64,000 nucleotides of DNA from NCBI RefSeq assembly GCF_010727125.1, contig NZ_AP022564.1, positions 2,356,001 through 2,420,000 of the forward strand. The letters run 5' to 3'. Position 1 is the stretch's first letter; each line of letters opens with the position of its first letter. The notes beneath the pieces were generated by a model. It worked only from the letters and a program-made list of their open reading frames with translations, was not told the origin of the DNA and did no database searches. The DNA comes from Mycolicibacter terrae. Its GTDB lineage: Bacteria; Actinomycetota; Actinomycetes; Mycobacteriales; Mycobacteriaceae. Shown piece by piece: positions 62,914 through 64,000 of the stretch. The translations under genes and the position numbers were made by a program.

Positions 62914-63764
62914 GGCCGGCCCGCCAGCACGCCGGTGGCCAGCAGGACCAGGATCGTCGTCCCTGCCAGCACCCGATACCCGACGAACCAGTACATGCTG
63001 TGGGTGACCAGGAACTTCAGGAACCACGCCACCGCCGCCCAGCCCACCGCGAAGGCGATCAGGGTGGCCACCACCAGTTGCGGCCCGGCGGCGCTCATCC
63101 CGGCGCCGGCCGGGTGAAACGCGTCGGGCAGGGAGAACAGCCCGGAGGCGAACACCGCCGGGATGGCCAGCAGGAATCCGAAGCGGGCGGCCAGCTCCCG
63201 GTCCAGTCCGGCGAACAGCCCGGCGCTGATGGTCGCGCCGGACCGCGACACGCCGGGCACCAGCGCAAGGGTCTGTGCCGAGCCCACCAGGACAGCGTCG
63301 CGCCAGGTCAGCTGCTTGGCGTGGCGGGTCTGCCGGCCGAGGTACTCGGCGGCGGCGATCACCGCCGAGAACACCACCAGCGCGGTGGCCACCACCCACA
63401 GGTTGCGGACCCCGGAGCGGATCTGGTCGGTGAACACCAGGCCCAGCACACAGATCGGGATGGTGCCGATGATGACGTACCAGCCCATCCGGTAGTCGGC
63501 TTCGCGGTCGGCGGCCAGCCGTGTCCCGGTCAGCGCCGACGCCACCCCGGACAGCCAGGCCGTGGCGATCCTGGCGATGTCCTTGGCGAAATAGACCAGC
63601 ACGGCCACCTCGGTGCCGAGCTGGGTCACCGCGGTGAACGAGGCTCCCGCGTCACCGGCGAAGAACAGCCGTGACACCAGCGCCAGGTGCCCCGAGGACG
63701 AGACCGGCAGAAACTCGGTGAGCCCCTGGACGATCGCCAGGACGATGACCTGGGGCCATGACAT
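62910..63764 (-). CDS. uppP: Undecaprenyl-diphosphatase (bacitracin-resistance protein)
   Basis: 284 residues, about eight transmembrane helices. Active-site motifs [14 protein letters not shown] and PGVSRSGAT. Recycles the polyprenyl carrier for peptidoglycan and arabinogalactan synthesis. I chose ATG 63764 ([14 protein letters not shown]), as in Mtb Rv2136c; a GTG at 63797 adds 11 residues. First gene of the uppP-Rv2135c-Rv2134c-Rv2133c series. Confidence 0.95.
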   Translation of the reverse strand: MSWPQVIVLAIVQGLTEFLPVSSSGHLALVSRLFFAGDAGASFTAVTQLGTEVAVLVYFAKDIARIATAWLSGVASALTGTRLAADREADYRMGWYVIIGTIPICVLGLVFTDQIRSGVRNLWVVATALVVFSAVIAAAEYLGRQTRHAKQLTWRDAVLVGSAQTLALVPGVSRSGATISAGLFAGLDRELAARFGFLLAIPAVFASGLFSLPDAFHPAGAGMSAAGPQLVVATLIAFAVGWAAVAWFLKFLVTHSMYWFVGYRVLAGTTILVLLATGVLAGRP

Positions 63765-63948
63765 CGCGGGCTCCAGCACCGGCACGACCTCAGACACGCC
63801 AAAGACCGTACCGTGGGCCTCCCCCCAGCACCGATCGCGGGAGTGGCGCGAGCCGGTGGACCGGCGCACACTGAATTCACCGCTGCCGTCGTCACCGGCA
63901 GTGAACCCCGGGGGCGGTTCTGTCGTATTCCCCACCGGAAGGTTGGTG

Positions 63949-64000
63949 ATGGAGATTCCGGAAGTCGGCGCCATGCGGACGCTCTATGACCAACACGCTG
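63949..64000 (+). CDS. Start of a gene running off the right edge, possibly an ECF sigma factor
   Basis: ATG 63949 follows GGAAGG and gives [17 protein letters not shown] before the window ends. The LYDQHA segment is how sigma-70 region 2 of many actinobacterial ECF sigma factors begins (LYDEHA...). Only 17 residues are visible, so this is a suggestion. A GTG at 63901 is in the same frame. Confidence 0.35.
   Translation, partial: MEIPEVGAMRTLYDQHA

Overview
The window is from a high-GC mycobacterium. Evidence: a PrcBA proteasome with Pup, Dop and Mpa; mycothiol ligase MshC; bifunctional LysX; PGRS glycine-rich repeats; MTB12/LppK-type secreted antigens; and gene order that follows the M. tuberculosis (Mtb) chromosome over long stretches. 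The PGRS proteins here carry a Sec-type signal peptide instead of a PE domain, which suggests a non-tuberculous species (possibly M. terrae complex; this is a guess). Rv numbers and comparisons with other genomes are from memory, not from a search.

Layout. (1) 1-33039 is collinear with Mtb Rv1647 back to Rv1627c, reversed: PGRS-like protein (partial), class III cyclase, MpaB-like oxygenase, tsnR, the infC-rpmI-rplT operon, lysX, alpha/beta hydrolase, accessory genes (DUF6653-like, winged helix, EBP-like membrane protein with TetR regulator), uvrA, metallo-hydrolase, universal stress protein, cap mannosyltransferase, MFS exporter, uvrB, coaE, rpsA, PrsW-like protease, polA, and a DUF35/thiolase pair. 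(2) 33060-40293 is an accessory junction with no Mtb counterpart that I recall at this place: a 56-bp repeat, DUF167, a rifampin-phosphotransferase-like enzyme, a GjpA-type porin, a PGRS-like protein and a GntR regulator. (3) 40302-63764 is collinear with Mtb Rv2109c-Rv2136c: prcA, prcB, pup, dop, mpa, MTB12/LppK, DUF503, trmI, a RecB-type nuclease, hisG/hisE, HAD phosphatase, metH, PAC2, SDR, mshC, cysQ, Rv2133c-Rv2135c and uppP. (4) At the right edge a new plus-strand gene begins, possibly a sigma factor.

Systems: nucleotide excision repair (uvrA, uvrB) and polA; translation (infC, rpmI, rplT, tsnR, rpsA, lysX, trmI); the Pup-proteasome; one-carbon and sulfur metabolism (metH, cysQ, mshC); envelope (capA-like, uppP, porin, PGRS).

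The most interesting non-coding signals are: an infC gene with an AUC start behind a hairpin/T-run attenuator; an SAH-riboswitch-like leader on metH whose 3' strand overlaps an anti-Shine-Dalgarno hairpin; two exact matches to the KstR consensus (TNNAACNNGTTNNA), one before the DUF35/thiolase pair and one before the porin gene; a 39-bp palindrome between a TetR gene and its divergent neighbour; three copies of a 56-bp element with inverted ends, one supplying the C terminus of a HAD protein; a 57-bp tandem repeat; and about ten genes that look leaderless.
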